DNA of 64,000 nt, taken from assembly GCA_002368355.1 (NCBI GenBank), contig AP018284.1:1-64000 (forward strand), in the 5' to 3' direction. This document shows positions 18,613 to 26,575 of the stretch, piece after piece. The number at the start of each line of letters is the position of its first letter. Position 1 is the first letter of the stretch. This stretch comes from Chondrocystis sp. NIES-4102 (GTDB taxonomy: Bacteria; Cyanobacteriota; Cyanobacteriia; Cyanobacteriales; Xenococcaceae). A program made the position numbers and the translations under genes. Below the pieces are notes generated by a model. That model ran no database searches. It saw only the letters and a program-made list of their open reading frames with translations, and was not told the DNA's origin.

Positions 18613-18767
18613 CTTATCGTTAACATTACCCAGTTTTCTTCTCTCTTGCAACTATTTATCTCTTTTTGATACCTGAATACTTACAAACACATCAAGATCA
18701 AAGCAATAACCGATGATTAAAAATGGCTACAAATACCATAGTTTAGGCAAAATAAGAGAAAAAACAA

Positions 18768-18986
18768 ATGCTTGCTCTTTCATTAGTAACTTTATTAGTC
18801 GCAGCGATCGCTTTATACATTAGTTATAAAATCCAAGATGATGTATTTAGGGCTGCAACACGATTTACGTCGTTAACGTTTTCTTTGGTGACGTTATTTT
18901 GCGCTCCTTGGATCTTAAAATTATGTTTGGTGATTATTCCTTTAGTAATTGCTAGCATCGTTTCTTGGTCAACTGAAAATGTTTAA
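18768..18986 (+). CDS. Small membrane protein, unknown
   Basis: The 72-residue product consists of two hydrophobic segments: LALSLVTLLVAAIALYISY at about 2-20 and a longer one from about 33 to 63 (LTFSLVTLFCAPWIL, LVIIPLVIASIVSW). A short polar loop, KIQDDVFRAATR, lies between. I do not recognise a family. It is followed after 69 bp by the Spy-like gene in the same direction and may be cotranscribed. GGCAAAATAAGAG precedes the ATG as a weak ribosome site. Confidence 0.5.
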   Translation: MLALSLVTLLVAAIALYISYKIQDDVFRAATRFTSLTFSLVTLFCAPWILKLCLVIIPLVIASIVSWSTENV

Positions 18987-19055
18987 ACTTTAATTAAATT
19001 CGTTAATAAAAGCTAGTAAAGAAAATAATTAACAAATTAGGAGTATAGGCTGTTC

Positions 19056-19643
19056 ATGTTCAAAAAAATACTGTTTTTCCTGGGAGTTTTCTCCTTAGTT
19101 GCGTCGCTCGTTGTTCTTAGTTCGCGTTTTGGCTATACTCAACCTCAACGATCAAATCTTTCGCCTTATGCAACGCAACTCGATAGTCCAATTCGCGGAT
19201 TAACTACTCTTGAAGTCAATGATCTACTTAACGGACGAGGTGCGGGTTACGCACGTATGGCAGAATTGAATGGTTATCCAGGCCCTCGTCATATCCTCGA
19301 TCTAAATCGAGAACTAAAGCTATCTTCTAATCAGATTCTCCAAATCGAGACTGTGTTTAAGCAAATGCAAACGGATGCTAAAGGAGTTGGACAACAAATT
19401 GTTAATCTCGAAAAACAACTTAGTACTGCTTTTGCCAGTGATAAGATTAATGAAACCGAGATGCAAACAAATATAGAAGAGTTAGGCAAGCTGTATAGTC
19501 AGTTTCGTGCGATTCATTTGATGGCTCATCTTCAAATTAAGCCTCTGCTTAAGCCAGAACAAATTGATGACTACAATAAGCTTAGAGGGTACAGTAGTAT
19601 TTCGGAACAGTCAAAACCAATTCATCAGCAACGTCATCACTAA
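19056..19643 (+). CDS. Spy/CpxP-like periplasmic protein
   Basis: The 195-residue product has an N-terminal hydrophobic signal (ILFFLGVFSLVASLVVLSS, about 5-23). The mature protein is helical and Spy/CpxP-like: ILDLNRELKLSSNQILQIET (about 86-105) corresponds to the L-x-LT-x-x-Q start of the fold, followed by a long helix of heptads and the closing HLQIKPLLKPEQIDDYNKL, which parallels the second LTPEQ motif. It ends in a His-rich tail (HQQRHH). Related proteins are periplasmic metal-stress sensors or chaperones. The ATG follows GGAGTATAGG. Context with copper-binding proteins supports a periplasmic metal role. Confidence 0.75.
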   Translation: MFKKILFFLGVFSLVASLVVLSSRFGYTQPQRSNLSPYATQLDSPIRGLTTLEVNDLLNGRGAGYARMAELNGYPGPRHILDLNRELKLSSNQILQIETVFKQMQTDAKGVGQQIVNLEKQLSTAFASDKINETEMQTNIEELGKLYSQFRAIHLMAHLQIKPLLKPEQIDDYNKLRGYSSISEQSKPIHQQRHH

Positions 19644-19733
19644 TTTTAGTTACAGAATAACTATTAAAAACTATGATTCAAATGCTATTTTCGTAGCTCG
19701 ATCAATATTAATAAAATCGCTTAGCACGCCTAA

Positions 19734-19751
19734 ATAAAATTGAGATGAAAT
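19734..19751. promoter_or_regulatory. Degenerate direct-repeat box upstream of the copper storage gene
   Basis: ATAAAAT at 19734-19740 and ATGAAAT at 19745-19751, 11-bp period, with a further ATGAAAT at 19769-19775. The first half has a mismatch and the orientation is opposite to that seen before other genes, so this is a weaker call. Confidence 0.45.
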
Positions 19752-19889
19752 GCTTGTATGGCAAAGGAATGAAATCTAGATTAAGCCAGAAGAGAGAGGG
19801 ATCGATACTGCTATTTGATTAGTGTAAACACAGACAACATGAAAACTGCATCATGTGTGTTTATTACTTTAATTAATAGGAGTTAAATC

Positions 19890-20237
19890 ATGACAGCAAC
19901 TCATCAATCCCAACTTGAAACTTGTATTCAAGCTTGTTTCGATTGCCTGCGCGATTGTGAAAATTGTGCCACTGCCTGTTTAGACAGTGATATGGTACAA
20001 ATGATGGCTCAATGTATCAAACTGTGTCGGGACTGTGCTGATACTTGCGACATCTGCGCTCGCTTTATGTCTCGTAATTCCGACCTTCACGCCCAATTGT
20101 GCGGAGTTTGTGCAGAAGCATGCGATCGCTGTGCGGCTGAATGTGAAAAACACGACCACGAACACTGTAAACGTTGTGCTGCATCCTGTCGTCGCTGTGC
20201 TGAGTCTTGCCGACAAATGGCAGCAGCAATGGCATAA
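19890..20237 (+). CDS. Four-helix-bundle copper storage protein (Csp)
   Basis: The 115-residue product has 21 Cys arranged in C-x-x-C and C-x-x-x-C spacings along four predicted helices: CIQACFDCLRDCENC (12-26), CIKLCRDCADTCDIC (about 43-57), LCGVCAEACDRCAAEC (about 70-85) and CKRCAASCRRCAESC (about 94-108). This is the Csp/DUF326 pattern in which Cys line a four-helix tube and store many Cu(I) ions. No signal peptide is present, so it is the cytosolic type like Csp3. A strong AGGAG ribosome site precedes the ATG. Flavodoxin follows 147 bp downstream. Confidence 0.9.
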   Translation: MTATHQSQLETCIQACFDCLRDCENCATACLDSDMVQMMAQCIKLCRDCADTCDICARFMSRNSDLHAQLCGVCAEACDRCAAECEKHDHEHCKRCAASCRRCAESCRQMAAAMA

Positions 20238-20384
20238 TCCTCGTTTTTATGTTTTTGAGCGAGTAAAAATAATTAAGTCGGAGCGTCATGCTAATTACTT
20301 TAATATTGGCTTTATTCATTCTGGCGTTCCGACTTTATCCTCTTTGATTAACAAGCTACTTATAAATTATAAATAGGAGAAAAA

Positions 20385-20897
20385 ATGGCTAAAGTTGGTT
20401 TATTTTACGGTACTCAAACTAGTAACACTCAAACCGAAGCTGAGACAATCCAAAAAGAATTTGGTGGCGATAGTGTTGTAGATTTAATCGATATTTCTAG
20501 AGCAGAAGCAAGTAATTTTAACACATACGACTACATAATTATTGGTTGTCCAACTTGGAATGTTGGCGAACTGCAAGATGACTGGGATAACTATTACGAG
20601 GAGTTAGATAACATTGATTTAACTGGTAAAAAAGTGGCTTATTTTGGTGCAGGAGACCAGGTAGGCTATCCCGATACTTTTCAGGATGCAATAGGTATTT
20701 TAGAAGAGAAAATTTCAGAACTCGGTGGCGAAACTGTTGGTTATTGGTCTACAGAGGGTTATGAGTTTAGTGATTCTAAAGCCCTCCGCGATAGCAAATT
20801 TGTCGGTCTTGCTCTTGATGAAGATAATCAATCCGATTTAACCGAGGAACGAATCAAAGCCTGGGTTGCCCAACTAAAGCAAGAGTTGGGGATATAG
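20385..20897 (+). CDS. isiB: Flavodoxin, long-chain
   Basis: The 170-residue product is a long-chain flavodoxin: phosphate-binding loop GTQTSNT (10-16), the tryptophan loop PTWNVGELQDDWDNYY (about 56-71) and the YFGAGDQVGYPDTFQDA loop (about 87-103) that embraces FMN. It replaces ferredoxin in photosynthetic electron transfer when iron is short. Its position in a copper/metal cluster suggests it takes over when Fe-S clusters are damaged by excess metal (inference). The ribosome site is AGGAGAAAAA. Family length is normal. Confidence 0.93.
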   Translation: MAKVGLFYGTQTSNTQTEAETIQKEFGGDSVVDLIDISRAEASNFNTYDYIIIGCPTWNVGELQDDWDNYYEELDNIDLTGKKVAYFGAGDQVGYPDTFQDAIGILEEKISELGGETVGYWSTEGYEFSDSKALRDSKFVGLALDEDNQSDLTEERIKAWVAQLKQELGI

Positions 20898-20998
20898 AAA
20901 TAAGAAGTATAGATTGGCTAACCTTTGGGTCAATTATTTTAATTGCTAGCGATGTTTTTTGGCAATACAGTTTAAATAGCGATCGCATACATACAAAA

Positions 20999-21016
20999 AT
21001 GAAATTTGGATGAAAT
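20999..21016. promoter_or_regulatory. Direct-repeat box upstream of the DUF305 membrane protein
   Basis: ATGAAAT at 20999-21005 and 21010-21016, both perfect, 11-bp period. It is about 200 bp before the plus-strand gene at 21215, and its orientation is opposite to most other boxes relative to the gene. The rest of the 20898-21214 gap shows no gene. Confidence 0.6.
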
Positions 21017-21214
21017 TCCTATAGTTCTTTAGAAACAAATTTTAATTGCACCATTGGGTAGATGCAATCACCTATGCCACTTTTTAAAGTGAAGCTGAAG
21101 CAGCAAAATCGCTATCAATAGAAATAAGTCACAGGGTCAAAAAAAATTTGCCATTTACAGTCTCGTTACTTTTAGTAAGGCTTGAATCTCTAAACCAATA
21201 AGAAAAAATCCAAC

Positions 21215-21703
21215 ATGAAGTCTACACACAATACTGACTCTAAATCTGACATGAAATCTCAATCAAGCATGAAGCCTTATCTTACCTTGCTGATTGCACT
21301 GTCAATCTCTTATGTCGTGATGTTCGCTATCATGTATTCGCGAGTCAACGAGTTTAGCAACCTGTTCCTCAGCTTAAACCAGGTATACATGGCAGGGCTA
21401 ATGATCTCGGCAATGCTGATCATCATGCTGGTGACTATGGGAGTAATGTTCAAAAACAAAACGCTGAACATCGTACTTCTGGCGTTGGGAACGTTACTAG
21501 TACTAATGTTCTGGACTTTGGTTCGGACACAAGCAGGAGTAGGAAACCAGCAATTTTTACGCTCAATGATTCCCCACCATGCTGCTGCTATTCTCGTCTG
21601 TCAACAGTCAGCGATAACAAACCCACGCATTGAGGAGCTATGCACGGAGATTGTTCGGACACAGAAGGAAGAAATCCGAATTATGAAAGAATTGATGGAG
21701 TAG
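21215..21703 (+). CDS. DUF305 membrane protein
   Basis: The 162-residue product begins with a polar Ser/Lys/Met stretch, then three membrane segments (about 22-42 LTLLIALSISYVVMFAIMY, 54-76 and 84-102), and ends in a DUF305 helical domain: FLRSMIPHHAAAILVCQQS (about 114-132) with the HH pair, and EIVRTQKEEIRIMKELM at the end. DUF305 proteins are ferritin-like two-helix proteins often found with copper resistance; Synechocystis CopM is one. Several Met and the HH pair are candidate ligands. Likely an integral-membrane copper-binding protein; mechanism unknown. Confidence 0.75.
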   Translation: MKSTHNTDSKSDMKSQSSMKPYLTLLIALSISYVVMFAIMYSRVNEFSNLFLSLNQVYMAGLMISAMLIIMLVTMGVMFKNKTLNIVLLALGTLLVLMFWTLVRTQAGVGNQQFLRSMIPHHAAAILVCQQSAITNPRIEELCTEIVRTQKEEIRIMKELME

Positions 21704-21820
21704 CCTCAGCCGAAATTAGTTGCAGAAATATCTCGAATCTCGTTATAAGTAAAGCTACCAAAACTTACAGAGATAGTTGAGCAAGATAAAACAAATTGAC
21801 TCAAGATATCTAGCTCAAAG

Positions 21821-22069
21821 ATGAACCAAATGCAGCATCAAGACATGATGGAAGAAGAAATGATGTCAGCATTGCAAAATGCTGATGATTTTGATCGTGA
21901 ATTTTTAAATCAAATGATTCGTCATCATAGCGTGGCATCAATGATGGCTGGAATGGTTGTTAACAGTGCCGAACACCAAGAAATTCGCCAATTAGCTCAA
22001 ACAATCGTTAGAGATCAAAATGAGGAAATTGCCCAAATGAGGCAAATGCTAGCTCAAGCGAAAAAATAA
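21821..22069 (+). CDS. Short DUF305 protein without signal peptide
   Basis: The 82-residue product is Met-rich at the start (MNQMQHQDMMEEEMM) and continues into a complete small DUF305 domain: FLNQMIRHHSVASMMAGMVV (about 30-49) and IVRDQNEEIAQMRQML (about 64-79). It lacks a signal peptide and no good ribosome site is seen. Its first 19 bases (21819-21837) are identical to the 3' end of the small secreted Cys-rich gene at 23127-23303, which has a signal peptide but no DUF305 domain. It may be the downstream half of a rearranged gene, or a cytosolic form. Confidence 0.6.
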   Translation: MNQMQHQDMMEEEMMSALQNADDFDREFLNQMIRHHSVASMMAGMVVNSAEHQEIRQLAQTIVRDQNEEIAQMRQMLAQAKK

Positions 22070-22222
22070 AAAATAACCAGCTTTTGAAATTCTTGTTTAC
22101 CAGTGCAAATTTAAATCAAAAGCGATTTCTTCAACTTGTCTCGTAATTGTTTTATCACCTTCACAGCTATCTCCAACTCTACGGCATCGATTAAATCCGT
22201 TTTGTGTGGCGATCGATTTAAG

Positions 22223-22828
22223 TTAATTGTTTGCTATCTGTTTGATAAAATCTGACTCGATAGTTAAAGGACTTTCGGTAAACCCTCTATTCACAAAAGA
22301 TTCCAAAGTATCAGCAGCTAAGTTGGGCAAAGAGATACTAGTAGATATTTCTGTATAACCATTTGTATTTAATTGATAGAAAACAATTTTATGATCTTTC
22401 CACAACCATACTTCTTTAATGCCAATAGATTGATACTTTTTAAGATCGTCAATCCCACCGCTAGAAAAAATGACTTCGATCGCTAAATCTGGAAGATCTT
22501 TATCTGTACCGAAAGCAAAGCTAACATCTGGCTCTTTTCCCGCGTCAGGTTTATTGCTCAACCTGGTCGATCTCATGGGAAAATAAAGCAAGTTTAATTT
22601 TCTACAATAAGCGATGATGAGAATAGAAATTGTGGCAGCAATTCTTTCGTGATTTTTGCTGGGAGACACTAAAGTAATTACTCCGTTAAAATAGGAAACT
22701 CGATAACCTAAGTATTCTTCTGAATCAAATTTCTCATACTCAGCCCAAGTCATTCCTGCCCAACTCAGCGTTTGATCTTGACCGTGGAGAATTTCTGCAT
22801 TTATGGGTAATTGAATATTGATTAACAA
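22223..22828 (-). CDS. Uma2-family (DUF820) putative endonuclease
   Basis: The 201-residue product has the Uma2/DUF820 restriction-endonuclease-like fold, very abundant in cyanobacteria: MTWAEYEKFD near 27-36, YFNGVITLVSPSKNHERI (about 47-64), the PD-E/D-x-K-like core KEPDVSFAF (about 96-104), then LAIEVIFSSG (about 113-122) and IKEVWLWK (about 134-141). Biological role unknown; many copies appear stand-alone. It is unrelated to its metal-resistance neighbours. The ATG follows CTTACAGGAAAATC. Confidence 0.8.
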   Translation of the reverse strand: MLINIQLPINAEILHGQDQTLSWAGMTWAEYEKFDSEEYLGYRVSYFNGVITLVSPSKNHERIAATISILIIAYCRKLNLLYFPMRSTRLSNKPDAGKEPDVSFAFGTDKDLPDLAIEVIFSSGGIDDLKKYQSIGIKEVWLWKDHKIVFYQLNTNGYTEISTSISLPNLAADTLESFVNRGFTESPLTIESDFIKQIANN

Positions 22829-23126
22829 AGTGCTGATTTTCCTGTAAGTTAATCCATATAGAAGTTTATCCTAACATTAACCTGACTGCTTTACCCTGAA
22901 GAAACTACATTTGTTTGGCTAATTCGCCTATTTTGATTAATTGTTCTTGTAAAGCTTTAACTTCGGTTTGTGTCATATTTTTTACCAAAATATGAATAAT
23001 AGTCTTGACTCTATAGTTAGCTGTAGACCCTACACTGAATACAGTTCTTTAGGCGATATTTAGTCTCGATTCGCTCGTTCCATGCAAATTTTCGCCACTT
23101 TAATTAAATAAATAGGAGATTTAATC

Positions 23127-23303
23127 ATGTTTCAAAAATTATCTGCTCAACCCGCTTTAAAAGCTGCTAGTGTAGCTGTTGCGGTTCTCATGCTGACTGC
23201 TGGTGCTAGTTTGGCTCAAGATCGACAGCCAGAGCGCAATACCGACCAAAACAGCCCATGTGGTTGTTGTAAACAGATGAACCAAATGCAGCACTCTAGC
23301 TGA
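23127..23303 (+). CDS. 58-residue secreted Cys/Met-rich peptide
   Basis: A short gene with a strong GGAG ribosome site 9 bases before ATG. The 58-residue product has a good signal peptide (VAVAVLMLTAGASLAQ, cleavage near residue 30) and a mature peptide of about 28 residues ending with PCGCCKQMNQMQHSS, giving a CGCC cluster, three Met-type ligands and a His: a plausible Cu(I) or thiol-metal binder in the periplasm. It faces the RND adaptor gene convergently. A GCGATCGC followed by T-run (23349-23361) and a further hairpin (23371-23398) may end transcription. The 22829-23126 gap before it holds no clear gene. Confidence 0.7.
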   Translation: MFQKLSAQPALKAASVAVAVLMLTAGASLAQDRQPERNTDQNSPCGCCKQMNQMQHSS

Positions 23304-23462
23304 ATGGCAGTTAGTAGAAAATTATCGGTTAAAAACTAAACATAATAGCGATCGCTTTTTTTCTAAAAAACTCGCTCGAGGCGATCGCTTTCGAGCGATA
23401 ATAACTAACTGGCGATTATCCACTTGCCAATATTACTAATCAATCAAAAGCTAGAAAAACTC

Positions 23463-25166
23463 TTAGTTTGGTTTTTGGAACTCTTCGCGTTCTTCGGCAG
23501 AATCAACCGAGGAAGACAAAGTTGAAGTTGGGTGATGATTGTTCAGATAGATTTCTGTTTCATAGGACGTTGCTTTATCTTCTTTGCGCGATCGATGGCG
23601 GCGACTAGTAAAATAACCACCTGCTAAGAAAGCACTCACACCAATTACGCCTCCTCCTGTTGCACCTAGCAACCACAAAGGGAGTTGCTCTTCTGAAGTA
23701 GTGCTGCTAGATTGACTTTCTTGAGAGTTTTTCGATTCGTCAGCCCCTCCGTCTGGCTTGGTTGCTGCTTCTTCTTTACCGCCTCCTCGCAGAGACTGGG
23801 CGTAAAGTTGCGGCGCACTTTGAGTGACTATTAAATCGCCTTCAAACAAGCCAGTTTTGATTTCAACCAAATCTCCAGAAGTTTGACCGAGAGTAACTTC
23901 GACAGATTGAAAAGAATCGCCGTTCTGCAAATAAACTAGTTTTTTACCTTCTGCATCAACTATTGCCGAATTGGGAATGACTATAGCTGTTGTGTTTGCT
24001 TGACTGGTCATTACTTCTAATTCGGCAAACATTCCTGGTTTGAGAGTACCATTGATATTGCTTAATTGGGCTTTAACTGGGACAACGCGGGTTTCTCCTT
24101 CGACTATCGAACCAATTACCGCAATTTTTCCAATAAAAGTGCGATCGCTTACGGATGCTACTTTGGCTCTGACTTGTTGACCGTTTTTAATTTTATCTAA
24201 ATCTTGTTCGTAAATATTAGCCGTGGCAAATACGGTGGTGTCATCGATAATTGTCATCAACTTACCTCCCGCATCCTCAAAGGCTTGACCTAAAGTAACT
24301 TCGCGATCGCTAACTCGACCAGAAATAGGTGCTGTTATTATTGCCAGTCCTCGCTCGTTTGCTTCTGTACCCAGTTGTTGCAGTCGAGTTTGATAAGTAG
24401 TATCGCTCAATCGGAGAAGAGAATTAGCTGCTTCAAGAGACGATTGAGAGCGTTTGAGTTGGTTTTGAGCCGCCAAAACTTCTCTTTGACTCGAAGCTGT
24501 GGTAAGTTGGGCTTTGGTTTCTGCAAGCTTGGCTTGAGATTCGAGCATTTGCCGACGGGGAATAACTCCTTTGTTTGCTAGTTCTCGATCGCGATCGTAT
24601 TGTTCTTGTGCTACTGCTACTTGGGTTTGCGCTTGTTGTAATTCGGCTTTGGCAATTTCAACTTGACGTTGATAGTTTTGTTGGGCTAAATCTAAATCGG
24701 CTTGAGCTTGTTGTAATTCGGCTTTGGCTTGAGCTTGTTTTTCTTGGGAACTGACGCGCAACTCAATTAGATCAGGACTGGCAATTACTGCTACAGGCTG
24801 TCCTGCTTCTACATAGGTGCCTGGTTCTACTAACAACTCGTTTACTTTTCCAGGAATTGGGGATGTAACTTCTACTTGTTGGCTGGGTAGAGCTTCAATT
24901 TGTCCAGTCGTTTTAATGCTAATGTCAAGACGTTGACTGGTAACTGGTTTGACTTTTATTCCCAAACTTTTGGCGGTTTGATCGTCAACTTGGATCGAAT
25001 CTGAAGCTTCTTGTTGAGAATCTCCGCCCTGAAATTCGTCCCCATGTCCGGCGTGAGCCAGAACAGCAGTAGGAGCGGTTATTAAAATTAAACTCAAGAT
25101 TACTCCAGTACTACGGGTGAGAGAATTAGGCAAGCGAAACAGATAACGAGTAATGGTCATAGTCAA
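23463..25166 (-). CDS. RND periplasmic adaptor (membrane fusion) protein
   Basis: The 567-residue product begins with a signal/anchor (about 14-37) and a metal-binding-looking AHAGHGDEF motif. Then come the lipoyl half (TGQIEALPSQQVEVTSPIPG, about 91-110), a long Gln/Ala-rich coiled-coil hairpin (about 140-245, with AKAELQQAQADLDLAQQ), the second lipoyl half (APISGRVSDREVTLGQAF), beta-barrel, membrane-proximal domain (VIPNSAIVDAEGKKLVYLQ) and, unusually, a C-terminal membrane segment (LLGATGGGVIGVSAFLAGGY, about 500-519) with a basic tail. It would link an RND pump to the TolC-type channel. Direct-repeat box 159 bp upstream. It is far from either pump; it is the only full-length adaptor here. 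Confidence 0.92.
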   Translation of the reverse strand: MTMTITRYLFRLPNSLTRSTGVILSLILITAPTAVLAHAGHGDEFQGGDSQQEASDSIQVDDQTAKSLGIKVKPVTSQRLDISIKTTGQIEALPSQQVEVTSPIPGKVNELLVEPGTYVEAGQPVAVIASPDLIELRVSSQEKQAQAKAELQQAQADLDLAQQNYQRQVEIAKAELQQAQTQVAVAQEQYDRDRELANKGVIPRRQMLESQAKLAETKAQLTTASSQREVLAAQNQLKRSQSSLEAANSLLRLSDTTYQTRLQQLGTEANERGLAIITAPISGRVSDREVTLGQAFEDAGGKLMTIIDDTTVFATANIYEQDLDKIKNGQQVRAKVASVSDRTFIGKIAVIGSIVEGETRVVPVKAQLSNINGTLKPGMFAELEVMTSQANTTAIVIPNSAIVDAEGKKLVYLQNGDSFQSVEVTLGQTSGDLVEIKTGLFEGDLIVTQSAPQLYAQSLRGGGKEEAATKPDGGADESKNSQESQSSSTTSEEQLPLWLLGATGGGVIGVSAFLAGGYFTSRRHRSRKEDKATSYETEIYLNNHHPTSTLSSSVDSAEEREEFQKPN

Positions 25167-25324
25167 GATCCTTAAGTGATGAGCGAACGGGTTAACATTG
25201 GCGAGCGCAAAAATATTTGTATTATATGTATTGAGTTTTTTGTAGTTTAGATATATGGTAATTACTAAAAAAGTTTTTAACTAGCCAAAAAACACTGCTT
25301 TATTGACTAGTTTTTCACAGCTAT

Positions 25325-25342
25325 ATGAAATAAAGATGAAAT
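25325..25342 (-). promoter_or_regulatory. Direct-repeat box upstream of the RND adaptor
   Basis: ATGAAAT at 25325-25331 and 25336-25342, perfect halves, 11-bp period, oriented for the minus-strand adaptor gene. Confidence 0.75.
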
Positions 25343-25414
25343 TTGAATAAGGGATTTTAGAAATTATCTATAAGATATATTGGTACATTACCGATAGGCA
25401 GCTAGAATTGAGTT

Positions 25415-25804
25415 GTGAAACTCCTGCCGTCAAAATTTGTGATTAAAACCAAACCAAGTGATATTTGTCAAGTTCCATGTTTCAACATAGAGTTAGTCAC
25501 TCAGGTTAATGAAGCATTGCCAGAGGATGACCTCTTAGAAAACGCTCAGATTCTTTTTGGTGCTTTAGCAGACAAATCACGCTTAAAGATTCTTCATGCT
25601 CTTAGCGACGGTAAAGAGCTTTGTGTCTGTGACGTAGCTTCCCTGCTAGAAGTCAAAATCGCGTCTGCCTCTCATCACCTGCGAAAACTGCGCGATCTTA
25701 AAATTCTAAAGTACAGAAACGATGGCAAGCTAGCATACTACTCTCTAAAAGACCAGCGTGTAGCTAATATTCTTCGCCATGCCTTAAAGCAACTCATCGA
25801 GTAA
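25415..25804 (+). CDS. ArsR/SmtB-family metal repressor
   Basis: The 129-residue product starts at GTG and has the winged-helix ArsR fold: FGALADKSRLKILHALSDG (about 49-67), metal site on the recognition-adjacent helix ELCVCDVASLL (about 69-79), ASASHHLRKLRDLKIL (recognition helix) and the wing DGKLAYYSLKD. Extra Cys near the N-terminus (CQVPC at about 18-22) could add ligands, as in the CadC-type alpha3N site. It precedes a frameshifted CDF transporter by 83 bp with two candidate operators between, so it is presumably that gene's repressor. Metal probably Zn, Cd or Co. Confidence 0.87.
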   Translation: MKLLPSKFVIKTKPSDICQVPCFNIELVTQVNEALPEDDLLENAQILFGALADKSRLKILHALSDGKELCVCDVASLLEVKIASASHHLRKLRDLKILKYRNDGKLAYYSLKDQRVANILRHALKQLIE

Positions 25805-25806
25805 AA

Positions 25807-25869
25807 CATTCTAACGTTGGTTTGAGTGTAGATTCTTTTCTGATAATATTCTAATATTAATTTGAATGT
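25807..25869 (+). promoter_or_regulatory. Two tandem ArsR-type operator candidates before the CDF gene
   Basis: Two related 23-base copies, at 25807-25829 (CATTCTAACG...TTTGAGTGT) and 25847-25869 (TATTCTAATA...TTTGAATGT), share about 17 positions and start 40 bp apart. Each is an imperfect inverted repeat ATTC-n-GAAT, as for SmtB-family operators. Confidence 0.6.
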
Positions 25870-25887
25870 TTGAGTGATAAGTAAGCG

Positions 25888-26506
25888 ATGAGTGACAATT
25901 GTTGCCAAAAAAAGGGTTGTGAGCTATCGAAACTGAAAAAACAGCAAGCTAAGGTACTTTGGATGGTGCTATTCATTAATCTAGGAATGTTCGTTATCGA
26001 ATTTGGTATGGGAATTCGAGCTGATTCTTTGTCTTTAACTGGAGACTCACTTGATATGCTGGGCGATGCGTTGGTTTATGCAAGCAGTTTGTATCGTTAT
26101 TAACAAAGGCAGTAAAGCCCAGGCTGGGGCCGCATTTCTCAAAGGAACGATCATGTTTCTGTTTGCGATTGCAGTCTTTGGGCGAGCAAGCTATCAAATA
26201 TTTGCAGGTGCAAACCCAGAAGCAACTATCATGAGTACGATTGGAGTTGTGGCGTTACTTGCCAATTTACTCTGTTTGCTGCTGTTGACCAGACACAGGA
26301 AAGATAATTTAAATATGTCTTCTGTGTGGTTGTGTTCACGAAATGACATCATTGCAAATACGTCCGTTCTTGTAGCGGCAGGGTTAGTTTTTCTGACGCA
26401 TTCTGTACTACCAGATCTAGCTATAGGTTTTTTATTGACGTTCGTTTTTGCAAAATCGGCAAGCAAAGTACTTTCGCAGTCCTGGAGAGAAATGCAGCAA
26501 ACATAG
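25888..26506 (+). pseudogene. Cation diffusion facilitator-like transporter, frameshifted
   Basis: The first frame (25888-26103) encodes CCQKKGCE, a possible metal-binding start, then membrane segment 1 and the CDF helix II with SLSLTGDSLDMLGDALVYASSL (Asp ligands). A one-base shift near 26091-26094 moves the sequence into the second frame, which continues YVINKGSKAQAGAAFLKG, membrane segments and the later SRNDIIANTSVLVAAGLVF helix. Together they make a normal 205-residue transporter lacking the cytoplasmic C-terminal domain. The frames are otherwise clean, so the lesion is recent, or a sequencing error. Under the ArsR-type gene upstream. Confidence 0.75.
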
Positions 26507-26575
26507 ATAAACTGGGTTGATGTTTATCTAACAACTTATCCGTATCTCTTTTATTTCAAAAGCGATCGCCAGCTT

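Larger units (their letters stand above)
16265..18684 (-). mobile_element. IS66-family element with 8-bp target duplication, carrying a group II intron
   Basis: Terminal inverted repeats GTAAGAATTCAGGTACT (16265-16281) and, inverted, GTAAGTATTCAGGTATC (18668-18684) differ at two positions. They are flanked by a perfect 8-bp direct repeat AAACACAT (16257-16264 and 18685-18692), the size expected for IS66. The element is 2420 bp, of which about 827 bp are intron. It holds only the large transposase gene, which is broken. It lies between genes and splits nothing obvious. Confidence 0.93.

Noticed and set aside
22904-22975. 23-residue minus-strand ORF beginning MTQTEVKALQEQL
   Set aside because: Short amphipathic peptide with no clear ribosome site; it may be a relic, not enough to call.
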